64,000 nucleotides of DNA from contig JAJEKV010000183.1 of assembly GCA_021234155.1 (NCBI GenBank), positions 370,001-434,000 on the forward strand, written 5' to 3'. How positions within the stretch are numbered: position 1 is the first letter of the stretch; the number at the start of each line of letters is the position of its first letter. The translations under genes were made by a program, and so were the position numbers. Below the pieces are notes generated by a model, which had not been told where the DNA came from, searched no databases, and saw only the letters and a list, made by a program, of their open reading frames with translations. Source of the DNA: Isoetes taiwanensis (taxonomy: Eukaryota > Streptophyta > Lycopodiopsida > Isoetales > Isoetaceae). Below are positions 46,321 through 56,734 of the stretch, piece by piece.

Positions 46321-46660
46321 TCATACCTCAAAAACGGAAGCAAATCCGTCAGCTTTACAAATAGGGGGCTTTTGAAACTGAGCAATGGAGAATTTCTTTT
46401 GAATGGAAATTAAATGTATAGATGTGTTCGTCCAAGAGTACAACTTCAACCGTCCATCTGGATCTAATTTAAGGTTATCCATGGAGTAACCAGCTATAGG
46501 TTGTGGCAAGAGACGATACCTGTAGGTTCAACCGGTTGTGCTCTCATTGACAAAACTGTAGTAGCCAAGAAACAATAGCTCTGTGAGCCCTTAACAAACA
46601 GAAAAACGCTTCCCATCTGGTCCAACTCAAGGTAATAAGACCTGTAAAATCTATAGAGGA
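46321..46660 (-). pseudogene. Bulb-lectin (G-type lectin kinase-like) fragment in Helitron B
   Basis: Minus-strand reading gives MDNLKLDPDGRLKLYSW, the repeat typical of B-lectin domains in S-receptor-like kinases, and a second related phrase YYLELDQMGSVFLF near 46620, suggesting two lectin repeats. Stops and frame changes separate them. No kinase domain is present. The assignment is from a short motif only. Confidence 0.5.
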
Positions 46661-46934
46661 AAACGTGGTCACAAGCTTCTGCCGTTACTGATCACTCCTG
46701 CCCCATCACCACACAGACGATACCGCCATACGTAGGAGCCATAGGTAGCGCAGGCGAGACAGGGTCTTCGCTCGCAGGATTAGGGCTTAGCCCCTTTTTT
46801 TTTTCTTTTTTTTCCAACGTAACTTCCCAGCCCTCGGATCTACGCCGAACAATTTGAACCGTTTGATTTAGGGCTGGGTCCAACACTTACACAATAACAT
46901 TATAATATATAATATAATATAATATAATATAAGA

Positions 46935-47549
46935 TGTGGCCCCTGAATCTAAAAACCAGGTGGAAGAATCAGATAAAAAAGAGTCATTGACATGTAAAAG
47001 ATAATCAAGAGGTTCATCATCAGACAAAATCTCTTCAACCATGCAATTTTCATCTTCTTCCACCAGATTGCCTTGTTCTCCATCATTGCTTCTTCTTGAA
47101 TGTACAGGTGCTGCTGCAGTGCACTCCTTGGCATAATGTCCAAGTTTCTCACATCTGTAACACTTAATGGTCTTTGCTTGGTGCGGGGCGGAGGTCAGCG
47201 TCTCTGGTGTTTTCTTTGAGTTTGACTCTGCCATCATAGCAGATTCCATTTGCTTGGTGAGATCTGCAACCATTACAGTCTCAGCTTTGGATGCTTGTGC
47301 CTTGTGAGCTTGCCTCATGGCCTCTTGTTGAACTCGATCCAGTGCTTCCTCAAAGGTATAGTCTTCAATTTTCCCTTGCAAATTCACAACAAGGCCCTCA
47401 TAGGTGTTAGGCAAACTATTCAACGATGAAGAGACCTTTTCATCTTCTGTGATCTCTGTGCCAGAAGCATTCAGATCATCAACCAATTCTTTCATCTTGC
47501 AAATGTGTTCATTGACGTCCCCATCCAGTGCAAGCTTCAAGCTATACAA
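46935..47549 (-). pseudogene. gag: Copia gag and protease start
   Basis: The frame contains a Gag core (SLNSLPNTYEGLVVNLQGKI), a CCHC knuckle (CYRCEKLGHYAKEC), an acidic linker and WFLDSGATS, the start of the aspartic protease, where the Helitron begins. Residues after that point are Helitron sequence. The N-terminal gag portion up to about 47900 is in other frames. Confidence 0.9.
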
Positions 47550-47978
47550 CTGGTTTCTCAGAATAACACGGTGGGTAGCATTTTTTGAAGCATAATGATG
47601 CTCAAGAAGGCGATGATTTCCTTCTTGGTGCTAGCACCCTTGACCCGATCTTGCGGGATTATCATCCAAACCTTGGCGGATCCATAGTTTGGCTTTTTAT
47701 CTTTTCAGGATCGGAGGAAAGATCTACTACCAAACCTCGGTCGGCTTACAGATTGTTGGAATTCTGAGAATCCACAGCCTCCCATAGGCCATGATCCTCC
47801 AGAATCATACGCATCCTCCATTTCCACATTTGGAAATTTTTTCCATTGAACCTTGGAATGGTCCGGAAAGCAGTTTGAGGGGTAAGAGTAATAGAATCCA
47901 TCAGGAAGAAATAATAAGCTCAAAAAAAAATGAGAATGGCGGCTGAGGCGATTATGAGCTTATAGTGGGCCCATAACC

Positions 47979-48322
47979 TGTAAAGATTATGAACAAAAGG
48001 ATGACCTTAATCTTCACTGAATGTATTAAGATCACAAGGGAAATACAACAGAAGCTAGGAATTCTGAAAGAATCCTAGCTTGATAAAACAGAAGGAATTA
48101 AGAACAATAACAGGAACAGAAAACTACAGATCAAGGGATCACACAATAGAACTGATGATCGTGTCCTCATGATCCTAGGCTTATATAGTGCCTTGATTTA
48201 ATGCTATATTCCTGACACCCTAACCCTAACGGCTACAGCATCTCCTAATTGATGAACATAAAAATAGAATGGTTGTTACTCTCCCATGATTCTAGCTGAC
48301 TCTGAATCACGGAATCTTAACA
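47979..48322 (-). repeat. 5' LTR of the copia element
   Basis: 344 bp, matching the 3' LTR with about four differences seen by eye. On the minus strand it is followed by GGTTATGGGCCCACT, a probable primer-binding site. Confidence 0.93.
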
Positions 48323-48806
48323 CATATTCCTTTGGGACGCAAGTACCAAAGCACATTCTATCGATCTTACCATCAACGAGTACAACAAGAACATAAACTA
48401 CAGTCAAGGCAAGGTGTATTACAAGGAGCCCTTTAGATTTAAGAATGCAACCACTGCAGCATCCTTCTCTAGCGTCATCGACTTTGAAATCAAAACAGTC
48501 TCAGGTAAATGTCCTGGCGATGGCATGACTTTCTTTGTCCAAGCTGATCCACCAACATCATTTATTTGGGCGAATGGATCGTTGCTGGGTATAAGTGGCA
48601 CTGCCCAAAACCCATTCCTTGCTGTGGAGTTTGACACTTACCTTAATCAGGATAGCACTGACGCCAGCATAACAGATTGTGCTGCCGGGTGTTCTGCTAC
48701 GTCTTCTTTCCATGTTGGCATAGATTTGAACACTAGTATTGTTTCTGTGAACCACACCTGCTATCAAAATCTTACAAGTGGGAGGCAAAGGGCATGGATC
48801 GATTAT

Positions 48807-49955
48807 GTGCTAGGGAACCGCCCCCTTTGAGGGTTTAGATTTGGAAAGCCGACGGCGGCGCCGGGCCTTGGCGGCGCCCGCTGTCGGTTTTCAGCCGGAA
48901 ACCCAAAAAGGCGGCTCCCAGCCGTAATCCCCTGCTTCCTGGAAATTCCGTGCATTTGTTTTTTTCTCTCTCCTCTTCGCGATGGCGGAGGTCTACTCCG
49001 GCGATCTTCACGTAGGTGTTGGCGCTGGCGTGTAGCTGAAGGCGCTGAGCGTGTAGCTGAAGGCGCTGGGCTTCTGGACGAAGATTAAAGCAAGATTTGT
49101 CAGTTGTTGCCGAGATTTCTGAGTTCTTGCCAAGGTTTCAACATTTGAAGGTAAATGGGCGTGTAAAATTTGACCGGGCGTGTGGACGAAGATTTAAGCA
49201 AGATTTGTGAGTTGTTACCAAGATTTCCGAGTTCTTGCCAAGGTTTCAACATTTGAAGGTAAATGGGCGTGTGAATGAAAGCCATTTACCGGGCGTGTGG
49301 ACGAAGATTAAAGCAAGATTTCTGAGTTCTTGCCAAGATTTCCATCGGTATGGATCGTTTTTTTATATTTTGTCAAGATTAGGTTTTTCTTGAAGATGGG
49401 TTTTTTATTAGGGTTCTTGTTTTTCACAGAAGAACTGCATCGGCAGAAACAGTTGAAGGATCGAACATTAATTACGGCCAAGAAGAGGCCAGCCATGTAT
49501 CCCACAGCATTGTGTTGCTTAAATCTCCACAAAGATCTGTTTTTGATGATTTAGGCTTAAAACAGAAGCTTAGATCTTTGACATCCGTGGCTATGGAGCA
49601 TTCGCATCTTACCGGAATAGATTTGTAAGATTCGCCTCTCGCCCATTGCTGAAATTTCAAACTCTATTTTCGATTCATGTAGTCATAAGTTCCTGGTTTT
49701 TTTGCAGAGTTAATCTTTCTATCTGGAAACCTGTATCTGAAACTTTGTGGAAACCTTTATCTGCACTCCTTTCTGGAACTTCTAATTAATGTTTTCAAGT
49801 GATTTAAAATTTTAATGTTTTGTTGCACCATGTTCTGTGGAAATTAATGTTCTGTTGAAATTACAGCGCCGCCGCCAGGAAACCCTTGCCTAAAAAATAC
49901 CCAAAAAAAACTCACATTGGAAATTCGAGGAATTTCCAGGAAGCAGGGGTTTACG
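48807..49955. mobile_element. 1.15-kb insertion in the lectin domain of the receptor kinase
   Basis: The host frame stops making sense after the GATTATG at 48807 and resumes at GATGCACAG (49955). Near the right edge, 49929-49949 is a perfect 21-bp inverted copy of 48929-48949 (CCCCTGCTTCCTGGAAATTC). A GC-rich hairpin with CCGACGGCGGCGCC lies at 48854-48892. 49076-49345 holds about 2.5 copies of a roughly 114-bp tandem repeat. No coding frame is recognised. Probably a non-autonomous DNA transposon with nested parts; borders are known only from host coding logic. Confidence 0.6.
49076..49345. repeat. Tandem repeat, about 114-bp unit, 2.5 copies
   Basis: Units share GACGAAGATTTAAGCAAGAT, GAGTTCTTGCCAAGGTTTCA and GAAGGTAAATGGGCGTGT. 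Confidence 0.85.
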
Positions 49956-51443
49956 ATGCACAGACTCAACTCCTTGAATTGAGAATCACCCAAAAAAGCA
50001 ATTCTCGTCCTTCTGCAGCTATTGTCTCTGCTCATGTAGATCTGTTTACATTGTTTAAAAACAATGATTCCTTGCATGTTGGATTGTCTGCAGGTACCAG
50101 TAACACAGCAGAATTGCATACAGTTTTTTTCTGGAGTTTTAATATTGCTCAACTTCAAATTCCTTTGTCTGCTCCAGCTCCGTCGCCTCCACCTCAAAAT
50201 AATCTGCCTGTTTCTCCACCGTCGAATACTCGACGACGCACTCTTACCATTGTGTTTGCCATTACCATCCCTGCTGCCTGTGCCTCAATTGCTTGCTTGG
50301 TCTGCATCAAGAGGGCCCAAATTAGAAACAGGAAAGAACATGATCATAATGTGCCACAAATGCCAGAAATTCCAGTTCCAAGATATAGCTATGCAGATCT
50401 AAGTCTAGCCACCAAACGTTTTAGCAAGAGCGAGATACTTGGAAAGGGAGGATATGGAAGTGTGTATAAAGGAATGTTGCCGAGTGACGGATCCATGGTA
50501 GCTGTTAAGGTCATGGCTGTAGAAGGACACCAATTCCTGGCTGAACTCTCTGTAATAGGGCGCCTAAAGCACAAGAATCTGGTGGGTTTGAGAGGTTGGT
50601 GTTACGACCAGGAAAAAATGATTCTGGTTTATGATTACATGCCAAATGGAAGTCTGGATCAACATCTGTTTTCAACAGAAAGATTGTTGTCATGGAGTCA
50701 AAGATATGAAATAGTAAAGGGAATAGCAGAGGGGTTATTGTTCTTGCACTGTGGATGGGAGCAGAGGATAATGCACAGAGATATCAAAGCTGCAAATGTG
50801 CTTTTAGATGGTAAATTCTCTGCTCGTTTAGGTGATTTTGGGCTCTCAAAATCATGACACAGACCATGACACAGGAAGGTACCAGGGGTTACATTGTACA
50901 AGGGGTAGAGCGAACGAGAAGTCTGTTTTCTACAGTTTTGGGGTTCTTCTTCTGGAGATAGCTTGTGGAAAATTTGTCCTTGGTTCTACATCTGGTTTTA
51001 GTTTTGCTTCAGAGACCCAAGAATACCAATTTCTGTTGGATTGGATTTGGCAGGCCCATGCCATGGATGCTTTGCTTGGAGTTGCAGATCCCAGACTTAA
51101 TTCGGAATATAATCAAGATGAAATGCGTGTAGTTTTGTGTTTGGGGTTGATTTGCAGCCACCCAGATGCAGATCAGAGGCCTAGCATGAAAGAATGCTGC
51201 CAGATACTTAATTATGGAGCTGTTCTTCCAGATCTGCCCATTTCAAAACCAATCGTGACCTTTGGTGATCACCAAGTACTTTCGTCTCCAATCTTTTCTC
51301 AATCTTCAGGATTTACAGGAGAGAGCAGTGGCATCTATAGCAGTGATAATTCAGACAGATCTAGTGTCGCCCTTCTTCATCACACTTAGCCAGAATTCTA
51401 TCTGTGGTAAATACATACACGTATGTAACTTAAGTCTGTATAC

Positions 51444-52392
51444 TTGCAAATGAGTCTGGAAACATCGTTGCTTTTGGAAAATGTCATTTATCCGCGTTGT
51501 TTTCTAGGCAATATAAGTGCCACATCTGAAGGATTGAGTTTGTATGGTTGTGAAGCCTGGGGGCCAGGCCTCGCTAATGATGGGTGGAAAAAGGTCGAAA
51601 AAATACAAAAGAAATTTTTTCACACGGAACTGGGCACTAAAATGCAAACGCCATATGATATGATGTTAGGAGAGTCTTGGGATGATACCCCTTGAAGCTG
51701 AAGCTCTTTGCAAAACCCACGTTATCCGCATAAGGTTTTATATGATATGCCAGGAATAGCTTGCCAAGAATTGCCGCAGCAGAGAGTAGTGACAAAGGTT
51801 GGTATCGCGGATATTAGTAGATGGCTGGTGAAATGGGGATGGATATTCACGAGTGCAGATTTAAACAGGGGAAGATATTGAGGGATGGGTTTGGAAGAGT
51901 GTTCTCACTAAGACATGGAGTATGCCACCGTGAAGAAAAGAGTACTATCGGACTCAAATGAATCCCACATTGAAGGCAGCGCAGTATCTTAGTGAACCCA
52001 TATCTATGAAGCATAGGCAAGCAATTGCGAGGATCCGGTTAAGCTCGCACCATCTTGGTGTGGAGGTAGGGAGATGGGCAGACATCGCTCATGATCTTAG
52101 ACACTGTAACTTGTGTAGTGACGGTGTGGTGGAGGATGAGGCTCATATCTTACTTTGTTGTCGTGCTTATTCAGACTTAAGAGTCATACATGGGATCAGT
52201 GCTACCTCCCTTGAGGAGTTCTTTCGGTACCCAGGGGCATCCATTGGGGGATATATTGTTGACATTCTTAAACATAGAGATGCTTGTTTGAAAAATCAGA
52301 AGGTACGAGAGATTGAGATAAAGGAGCCCAGTGTGTTACTCTCAGAAGACGCACTGGATGACTTGTTTTATAATTTTGAATGTAACTTGTAA
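51444..52392 (+). pseudogene. LINE 3' remnant (reverse transcriptase C-terminus and zinc finger)
   Basis: Frames at 51444-51695 and 51958-52392 read LYGCEAWG, KKVEKIQKKFF and MMLGE, then RIRLSSHHLGVEVGRWA, CNLCSDGVVEDEAHILLCC and an acidic end. This is the C-terminal region of LINE reverse transcriptases, of the same clade as the LINE in locus 1 (compare its EDEDHVFLNC). Endonuclease and the catalytic RT part are absent, as in a 5'-truncated copy. It begins right behind the kinase pseudogene and stops just before the LTR at 52405. Confidence 0.7.
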
Positions 52393-52404
52393 ACGTCTCA
52401 TAGA

Positions 52405-54345
52405 TGTGACGTTCCAGCACAGTATACGGTCCCAGGACGTATACTGTACTGCCCCGTCACGCGTACACGCCACCCCGACTGACGTGTACGCTGACGTGTA
52501 GCCAGGTGAGTAGCCCCTAGGGGGGCAACTTGCAAGGTATGTGCAATTGCAATTAATGTGCACATTTACCAATGTGCACATTTATTAAGGTGCACACCTT
52601 TCCATGTGGGCACATTTTGCCACCTAGCCATTAAAGGCAAGTGGGCCCATTCCCAATTATCCCACATGCCTAAAGGGATAATTGGAAATCCTAGCCTAAC
52701 CCCTTGTCTATTTAGGTAGGAGAAACCCTAACTTGCCCATTTTCGTTCCTAGAGTTTGGAGCTCTGTTTTGGCTGCCCCAGGAGTCAAAACCGCCTCTCA
52801 GACTCTGTCTAAGCGAATTGCACCATTAGTTTCCCTTGATTCGAAGCAGATTCGGCCAAGATGGTCGAACTTCGGAGTCGAGGAGAAAACCCAAGGATCA
52901 GGTATTTAGTCAATTAAATAGTCTAAACTGTCGTCTAGTCATTGAATCACACTACAAGAGAATAAGTGTTCTGCGTCAGCAAAATCGTCAGATAGTCTTC
53001 ACAAAACAGACAACTGTCCAGACCCTACTGCCTGACGATTTATCTGACGGTTTTTATCTGACGATATAACGTCAGACAATTCGTCACAAAAATCGTCAAA
53101 AAAATCGTCAACTTTCTGACGATTAAGCGTCAAGAAAATCGTCAGAAAAAATGTCAGGGTTCGTCAGCAAAATCGTCAGATTATTCGTCATCAAAATCGT
53201 CATCAAAATCGTCAGAAAAATGGTCGAACTCAGGTCAGGAGGAGCAACCCAAGGATCAGGTATTTAGTCAATTAAATAGTCTAAACCGTCTTCTAGTCAT
53301 TGAATCAGTAGGTTTAGCCTATTAAATTGCCCATAGCAGCCCTCTAGATCTCTAGATACCAGACTCTAACTAAAGAACCTAACTCTATGATATAGATTAG
53401 ACCTAGTTCTTTAGTTCTTCTGTGATGTATATGGATGAAGTATCTCTATGAACTCCTTGTATTGGGAAGGGGGGTAGAGACCTAAAGCTTGGTAGTAGAT
53501 GCTCCTAGATTAGCCTCTCTAGCACCCTGTAGATTCGGCCTGTGCATAGGAGCCACACCGGGTTGTGTGTGAAGGGGCCAGACTGGCTTATAAAGAGGTT
53601 CGTGTTCTGACCCTTGAACGATCCCTCTGGTGTGTAAGGTCTACCGGGGATCATTGTGACTAGGTCCAATGGCTTGCCACTGAGTGCGGGTAAGGCATGG
53701 GCTCGACACCCGTGGGGTGGTGTTCACCTTCCAGTGGGTTCAAGTCGAATAAGGGCAGTGGCCCTCTAGTCACCTTGGGTCAGCACGTAGATCTCTGGGG
53801 GGAGTGATCCCTACCTGCCCCATCGGAACTGGGGAGATGCAACCCAGGAATAGCCCTTTTGGCTATGTATCCGGAGGGCTACAGTCAGGTCCCAACACTT
53901 TTCAGCCTACTCTGCAAAGTCTGCACAGGAGGGGCGGATGGAGTGGACAACCCTAAGCCATGTTCTTATGCCAGCCAAATCCATTGCCATGAATTCTGTC
54001 TGCAATGAACTCTGGAGACCCAAGCCGTCAGTCATCCCTTCGAGTCTGAGCCTTGGATAGGATTTCCCTTGTGTACTGTGCTGATCTTTGTCTATGCAGA
54101 TATTGATGCTCCACCCTTCGAGGTGGATATGTGATGATGTTATGTACTGACATGTATGTTTACGCTTCCGCAGCTAGGTAGGCCCTGAGGGAGACGGGGT
54201 AAAATGACCCCTTCCCTCTTCCCACTGGAACCCGTCACGGTTGCAGTGTCATGTGGAGGGCCCTGTATCGGCATGGAGCTGGTATGGGGGATGAACTCCT
54301 GTTTGTATACGGTGAGTGCACCGTATGCGAGTAGGGGGCATCACA
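52405..54345 (+). repeat. Probable 5' LTR of a Ty3/gypsy element
   Basis: Begins TGTGACGTTCC and ends GGGGCATCACA, giving inverted ends TGTGA and TCACA, immediately followed by a base and TGGTATCAGAGC. The length of about 1.94 kb is long but possible. It contains a cluster of GTCAG/AAAATCGTCA repeats (52968-53225) flanked by a direct repeat. The 3' LTR is not in the window, so the left border is inferred from sequence ends only. Confidence 0.6.
52968..53225. repeat. Degenerate AAAATCGTCAG repeats
   Basis: About fifteen GTCAG/GTCA-AAAATC motifs in both orientations crowd this interval (for example CAAAATCGTCATCAAAATCG near 53185). A direct repeat of about 60-90 bp (CAAGGATCAGGTATTTAGTC) is found on both sides, at 52890-52950 and 53246-53309. 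Confidence 0.85.
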
Positions 54346-54346
54346 G

Positions 54347-54358
54347 TGGTATCAGAGC
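54347..54358 (+). promoter_or_regulatory. Primer-binding site complementary to initiator Met-tRNA
   Basis: TGGTATCAGAGC matches the standard plant retrotransposon primer site. It confirms the orientation (plus) and the end of the 5' LTR. Confidence 0.85.
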
Positions 54359-54550
54359 AATGTTCTTGGTGACCAAGAGCAAAGCACTGACCATGCTCCC
54401 AGTAGTACTAACTTGATAGGATCCTCAAACCTCGAAAAATGGGAATTTTTTTTTCTTATTTTTGTAGTATATGCTAAGCTAATAACAGTTAAAATGAATG
54501 AAAACATAAAAAGACTAAAATTAGTGAGCCAAACCTCAGAAAGTAGGATG

Positions 54551-54831
54551 GCCTCACACGTCGCGCCAGGACAGATAATGAGAATCTCATTTTCGGGCTG
54601 GGCGCAACGTGTGAGACGTTCAGCCTGAAACACCCTAAAAAGTCATAAATTTCAGAGAAGTAACTTGACAATTCTAATTTTAAGCTAGGATTTAGTTAGA
54701 ATTGGTACGTTACATTTCTAAAATATGCTTAGAAAGTATAAAATTTAGCATCAAAATCCACCATGTCTCACACGTCGCGCCAGGACAGAAAATGAACTTT
54801 TCATTATCAGTCTGGGCGCAACGTATGAGAC
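54551..54831 (+). repeat. Hairpin pair A of a 67-bp inverted-repeat module
   Basis: Copies at about 54551-54617 and 54765-54831. Each starts with CTCACACGTCGCGCCAGGAC, contains an inner AAAATGAA/TTCATTTT stem and ends with TCTGGGCGCAACGTGTGAGA or a close variant, so the whole unit folds into one long imperfect stem. A TATA-like CTATAAATAG lies at about 54909. Confidence 0.9.
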
Positions 54832-54963
54832 CATGCTTAAATTTAGGTATTTTAGATGTTTTAGGTGACCCAAAAAGGTAGTTTGAAATTTGACCTAAAA
54901 TCACCCGCCTATAAATAGACCTAGGCCCCCCATTTCCGCGTCCCTTCCTTAGGAAATCTACTC

Positions 54964-56323
54964 TTGTTTGCCAAGGCGATCTTAAAGCACGGCGGCATTT
55001 CGGATCGAAGAACCGTCAAATATGGCCCGGACAAAGCGGTACTGCGGGGAAGCCCCGCCCCCCAGCGAATCTTCCGGCCAATGATCATACGATGCAGAGG
55101 ATACTGCAGGAGCGCCTTCTCAGGCATGGCCAGTCTTCATCGAGTGAGGAGGCAGATTCGGACGAACACCAAAGCGAAGGCTCCCAGCAGCGAGAGGAGG
55201 GTGCACACCCGATGCGAACGAGGTCCTAGGGCAGGAGCAGCCGGACATCATGCACCGCATCCCAAAGAACTCACGAGGAGGAAAGGAGGAGAAAAGAGGA
55301 ACAAGGCTCCGTAGCCGAGGAACGCGGAAGAGCAGAGGCAGCCAAACCATCGAGGAGCAACTTGAAGCTTGGGCTCGCCAAGGAGGCCGAGGAGAGAGAG
55401 GGAACAGCTGGGCCTGAGGTCGACCCAAACCGAAGAAGAAGACCTCGCGGCGTTTATCAAGAAGTACGAAGCCAAAGAGCGCCGCCGAGAGAGGAAGAGA
55501 AAGAGGCAAGAGGAGGAGCCGAAAGCACGTACCAAGAAGAGGAAAGGCGAGCATAATGGCTGCAAAAAGAAAAAGTTCGAGGGTTGAGCGTAAGGGGTTA
55601 GTCATCAACCAGCCGCCAACGACTGCACTCCCCCGCCTCCTCCATCGGACGATTCAGGATGAAGATTACGCCCCCAACACCGAGGGGGGCAAGCTTCAAA
55701 ACCCCTTGCCAGGAGAAGGTAGTACGGAGCGGTGGGCACCGAAAGCAGAGCAGCCTGGCAAAGGCCGGCTCCCCACCTTACCCGACGTGGGACATGGTCA
55801 AAGCACCGCGGCCACAACGGGAGGCGTATGTGATAGACCCCGTCAAGGTCTATCAAAAGAAGCTGAGGGAACACAACGCCTTCATGGCGAAGTGGGAGGC
55901 ATATAACGCATATTATCAGGAGAACAGGGTGAGAACCATCGAAGGCGGACACCCGACAAAGAGCCAGACCCTAAAGCCGCCACCACCAAAGCCCAAGCCT
56001 CCTAGAGCACCGTGGAAGAAAGAGGACCGTAGGAGCGCATTTGAGATAAGAGCCTTCAAAAGGGAGATCCGCACTTCCAAATGGGTTACGGATTCTTGAT
56101 TCCCCGAGCACCGTTCGCCCGCCTGGTCCTAGAGGTCATCCAGGAGTATAACACAGACATGAGGGTGACCGACGAGATGTTGCTGGTCCTGCAAGAAGCA
56201 ACAGAGCAGAAACTGGTGCAGCACTTCGAAGATTCGACGGCCAGCACAGTTCACGCGAAGAGGGTCACACTTATGAGGCAAGACGTGCATCTTGCTAGTC
56301 ATATCAAGGGAGAGCGCCCTTAA
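54964..56323 (+). pseudogene. Highly charged open frames between the two hairpin modules
   Basis: GC-rich overlapping frames (54964-55314, 55362-55587, 55556-55906, 55659-56099, 56081-56323) give Arg/Lys/Glu-rich peptides such as KERRRERKRKRQEEEPKART. A possible continuous protein with frameshifts starts at ATGGCCCGG near 55021. No domain is recognised. The GC content and purine-rich codons differ from the AT-rich flanks. Possibly a second gag-like gene. Confidence 0.35.
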
Positions 56324-56467
56324 ACATTTTGTAAATAATAGAAAATTTTGTTAATATAAAGAATTTTTGGTTAAATAATATGTTTAATCTTGCTTAATTA
56401 AGTTAAGATATTGAATTCTGGCTTTTGTTTTGGTAAAATTGGACTTTTTGAGCAAAATTGAGACGAT

Positions 56468-56734
56468 GTCTCACACGTCGCGCCAGGACAGAAAATGAAC
56501 TTTTCATTTTCGGGCTGGGCGCAACGTATGAGACCATGCCCCAAAAATGCCAAAAACATCTCCAAATTGACCAAATAAGGGGTCAATTCTGCCTAACTCG
56601 ACGAGTCCAGTAGAATTAGACCCTTAGATCACCCAAATTGATCAAGTTTAGCCCATTTAGAGCCCATGTCTCACATGTCGCGCCAGGGCAGAAAATGAAC
56701 TTTTCATTACCGGTCTGGGCGCAACGTGTGAGAC
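56468..56734 (+). repeat. Hairpin pair B of the same 67-bp module
   Basis: Copies at 56468-56534 and 56668-56734, spaced 200 bp apart (214 bp in pair A). CTATAAATAGGTCCCCCATT follows at 56928, where pair A is followed by CTATAAATAGACCTAGGCCC. The leader therefore contains the module twice. Confidence 0.9.

Larger units (their letters stand above)
43075..46934 (-). mobile_element. Helitron B, non-autonomous, inserted in the copia protease
   Basis: On the minus strand the element starts TCTTATATTATATT at 46934 and ends with hairpin GCCCAGC/GCTGGGC (43086-43102), a 7-nt spacer and CTAG at 43078-43075. Host A and T flank it. Removing exactly this segment rejoins the copia frame inside the D-S/T-G-A-T-S protease region without gain or loss of a base, which fixes both borders. 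A second, similar hairpin at 43707-43723 lies inside. No Rep/helicase is present. It carries fragments of an IF-3 gene and a bulb-lectin-type gene. It belongs to the same family as Helitron A. Confidence 0.92.
39737..48322 (-). mobile_element. Ty1/copia retrotransposon with two LTRs and a 5-bp target duplication
   Basis: Two 344-bp LTRs (39737-40080 and 47979-48322), with TG and CA ends in either orientation, flank a minus-strand pol. Direct duplications CATAT at 39732-39736 and 48323-48327 prove the insertion event. A purine-rich tract (GAGTGGGGG on minus) precedes the 3' LTR at 40080. By eye the LTRs differ at about four positions. The insertion split the lectin domain of the receptor kinase gene. 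The element itself was later split by a Helitron between gag-protease and the rest of pol. Confidence 0.95.
39634..51389 (+). pseudogene. L-type lectin receptor-like kinase, split by nested insertions
   Basis: The gene starts at ATG 39634 with a signal peptide (MRSLVAYFIILLLFFLSSVS) and the first lectin strand (FTLSAFNDGSC). It is interrupted by the copia element at 39737-48322 and resumes exactly after the 5-bp duplication. The legume-lectin domain continues to 48807 (FLAVEFDTYLN, SSFHVGIDLN), is broken by a 1.15-kb insertion, and resumes near 49955 (DAQTQLLELRITQ). A Pro-rich stalk and membrane span (LTIVFAITIPAACASIACLV) follow, then the kinase: LGKGGYGSVYKG, VAVKVM, IMHRDIKAANVLL, LGDFGLSKS. 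A frameshift at about 50855 and damage to the activation loop follow before SFGVLLLEIACG. Such plasma-membrane kinases sense extracellular or wall signals. This copy cannot be functional. Confidence 0.9.

Noticed and set aside
48806-48815. CTAG at the left edge of the 1.15-kb insertion as a Helitron end
   Set aside because: The base before CTAG is G and not A, no matching TC-type 5' end is found on the other side, and the hairpin is not at the usual distance.
55120-55608. Minus-strand frame with leucine-rich hydrophobic stretches
   Set aside because: It is antisense to the Arg/Lys/Glu-rich plus-strand frames. The GC- and purine-rich composition creates hydrophobic Leu/Ser/Phe frames on the other strand.
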